From assembly GCA_933822405.4 (NCBI GenBank), contig CAKOGP040001870.1, positions 248,001 through 312,000 of the forward strand: a stretch of DNA of 64,000 nt, read 5' to 3'. The stretch is from Cylindrotheca closterium (taxonomy: Eukaryota > Bacillariophyta > Bacillariophyceae > Bacillariales > Bacillariaceae). The translations under genes and the position numbers were made by a program. The notes below the pieces were generated by a model. That model saw only the letters and a list, made by a program, of their open reading frames with translations. It was not told where the DNA came from and searched no databases. Below are positions 63,123-64,000 of this stretch, piece after piece; position 1 is the stretch's first letter; each line of letters begins with the position of its first letter.

Positions 63123-64000
63123 ATGCCTCATCAACTAGCCCGAGGACGTCCAAGATTGTCATCCAACCGCAAGGGAAGCAAGGATGAAAGAAATCTATGT
63201 CGACTGTATCGTCTTTTTCTTGGTGCGATCTTATTGACCTTGCTCTTGATGTCATTACTTGCGGAGGGACGTAACTCGTATCCGTTGGCAGCTCTTCCAG
63301 CCGCATCCATCACTACCGCAACGCCATCCGAAATGACCAATAGGTTGCTGCGTCCTTATTCCAAACCGAGTTACGTTCTCCCTTTTCCTTTGCCAGTTCC
63401 AAGAGATTTGCATGTGGAAAAGTTATTGCCCAAGCTCTTGAACCTCTTTTCCAATACTAATGAGAACCCGTCCTTATTACGACTGGTCAATTTGGGAGCC
63501 GGAGTTCGAGACGACGATCCGACCTTTCCCTTGTTGGACGATCCGACCCAAAAATGGGAGGCCCTATTGATGGACGGTGATCCGAACCAAGAGACGGCAA
63601 TGGCCGAACGGTTTCCCAGTGACAAGATCCAGACTCACTTTGCATACATTACGGCTGGGTCCATACCAAACATCTTGTCCAAACATGGGTTTGATCAAAA
63701 TGTGGATTTGCTCAAGATTGATATCGATTCCTTTGATTGTTTTGTCATGGATAGTATCCTAAAGACGGTGCGGCCGTCAGTCATTGTCATGGAAGTCAAT
63801 GTCAAGTTTCCGGCCAACATTCGGTTCGCCATGCTTCCTGGATTTGTCAGCAGCAGCAGCAGCAGTGAGTCTTCATCTTCAGCAGAACAATATCCGTTTG
63901 ACTCGGAACAACGAGGGCACCTATATGGATGTTCGTTGGCCTATCAAGTCCACGACTTGATGCGACCCAATGGCTACGAAGTACTCTACCTGGATTCCAA
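63123..64000 (+). CDS. Type II membrane FkbM-like methyltransferase (3' partial)
   Basis: The ATG at 63123 opens a frame that stays open to the window end (292 codons). It starts MPHQLARGRPRLSSNRKGSK, a basic tail, then an anchor (LFLGAILLTLLLMSLLA). After a stem, LLRLVNLGAGVRDDDPTFPLL resembles the SAM-binding strand and turn. WEALLMDGDP resembles the motif II acid. LLKIDIDSFDCFVMDSIL followed by RPSVIVMEVNVKFP matches the 'K-I-D-I-D/E ... E-V-N' core of FkbM-type methyltransferases. A Ser run (from AGC repeats at 63852-63866) interrupts the region after LPGF. It continues the theme of membrane-anchored transferases in this part of the window. Confidence 0.6.
   Translation, partial: MPHQLARGRPRLSSNRKGSKDERNLCRLYRLFLGAILLTLLLMSLLAEGRNSYPLAALPAASITTATPSEMTNRLLRPYSKPSYVLPFPLPVPRDLHVEKLLPKLLNLFSNTNENPSLLRLVNLGAGVRDDDPTFPLLDDPTQKWEALLMDGDPNQETAMAERFPSDKIQTHFAYITAGSIPNILSKHGFDQNVDLLKIDIDSFDCFVMDSILKTVRPSVIVMEVNVKFPANIRFAMLPGFVSSSSSSESSSSAEQYPFDSEQRGHLYGCSLAYQVHDLMRPNGYEVLYLDS

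Noticed and set aside
62764..63306. 180-codon minus-strand open frame
   Set aside because: It overlaps the start of the clearly coding plus-strand methyltransferase-like gene, has no recognisable domain and mixes hydrophobic and Cys-rich stretches typical of antisense frames.

Overview
The window looks like nuclear DNA from a diatom, probably a pennate one. The evidence is short GT-AG introns (about 80-120 nt), CRAL-TRIO proteins fused to the DUF6824-type 'DVLFGPGSRKN' domain that is abundant in diatoms, N-termini of the signal-peptide plus 'A-F' cleavage type used for plastid import through four membranes, and a cyclase/phosphodiesterase fusion of a kind known from algae and stramenopiles. 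Species cannot be named from sequence alone. The clone contains one 10-base N gap (11739-11748). Several gene boundaries below were set by joining exons by eye with checked reading phase.

1-10.5 kb: two tandem giant guanylate cyclase/phosphodiesterase genes. The first is cut by the window start. The second is complete (2 exons, 1526 aa) and reads H-NOX, HNOBA, coiled coil, class III guanylate cyclase, a degenerate PDE domain, a second PDE domain: a one-chain version of animal soluble guanylate cyclase carrying its own phosphodiesterase region. Its H-NOX domain lacks the heme-ligating His. Both PDE domains lack metal ligands. A three-exon minus-strand gene of unknown function lies between the two.

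10.7-21.7 kb: a membrane-protein gene interrupted by the N gap, then four tandem two-exon paralogs combining a CRAL-TRIO (Sec14-like) fold with DUF6824. They show clear mosaic gene conversion, and a relic of the membrane-protein gene lies between copies 1 and 2.

21.9-40.1 kb: mostly single-copy cellular genes: a TIR-like protein, two LURP-one/tubby-like paralogs, a CS-domain protein, a short diatom-type hypothetical, an LRR protein, an EF-hand mitochondrial ATP-Mg/Pi-type carrier, an MDR oxidoreductase, a plastid-targeted methyltransferase-like protein, a plastid-targeted WD40 protein and a three-module Tudor-like chromatin protein.

40.1-64 kb: a pseudogene, a 7TM receptor, then a region rich in type II membrane (Golgi-type) enzymes: three SAM methyltransferases (two of them in a 1.17-kb inverted repeat), a DDD-motif glycosyltransferase-like protein, a PAPS sulfotransferase, two tandem GT32 glycosyltransferases and a FkbM-like methyltransferase cut by the window end. 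Also here are a frameshifted UBP-type zinc-finger gene with a second decayed copy, a sirtuin, a single-pass surface protein and a small LRR gene. The run of membrane-anchored transferases suggests a local concentration of glycan-building and glycan-decorating functions. That link is inferred from gene content and was not tested.
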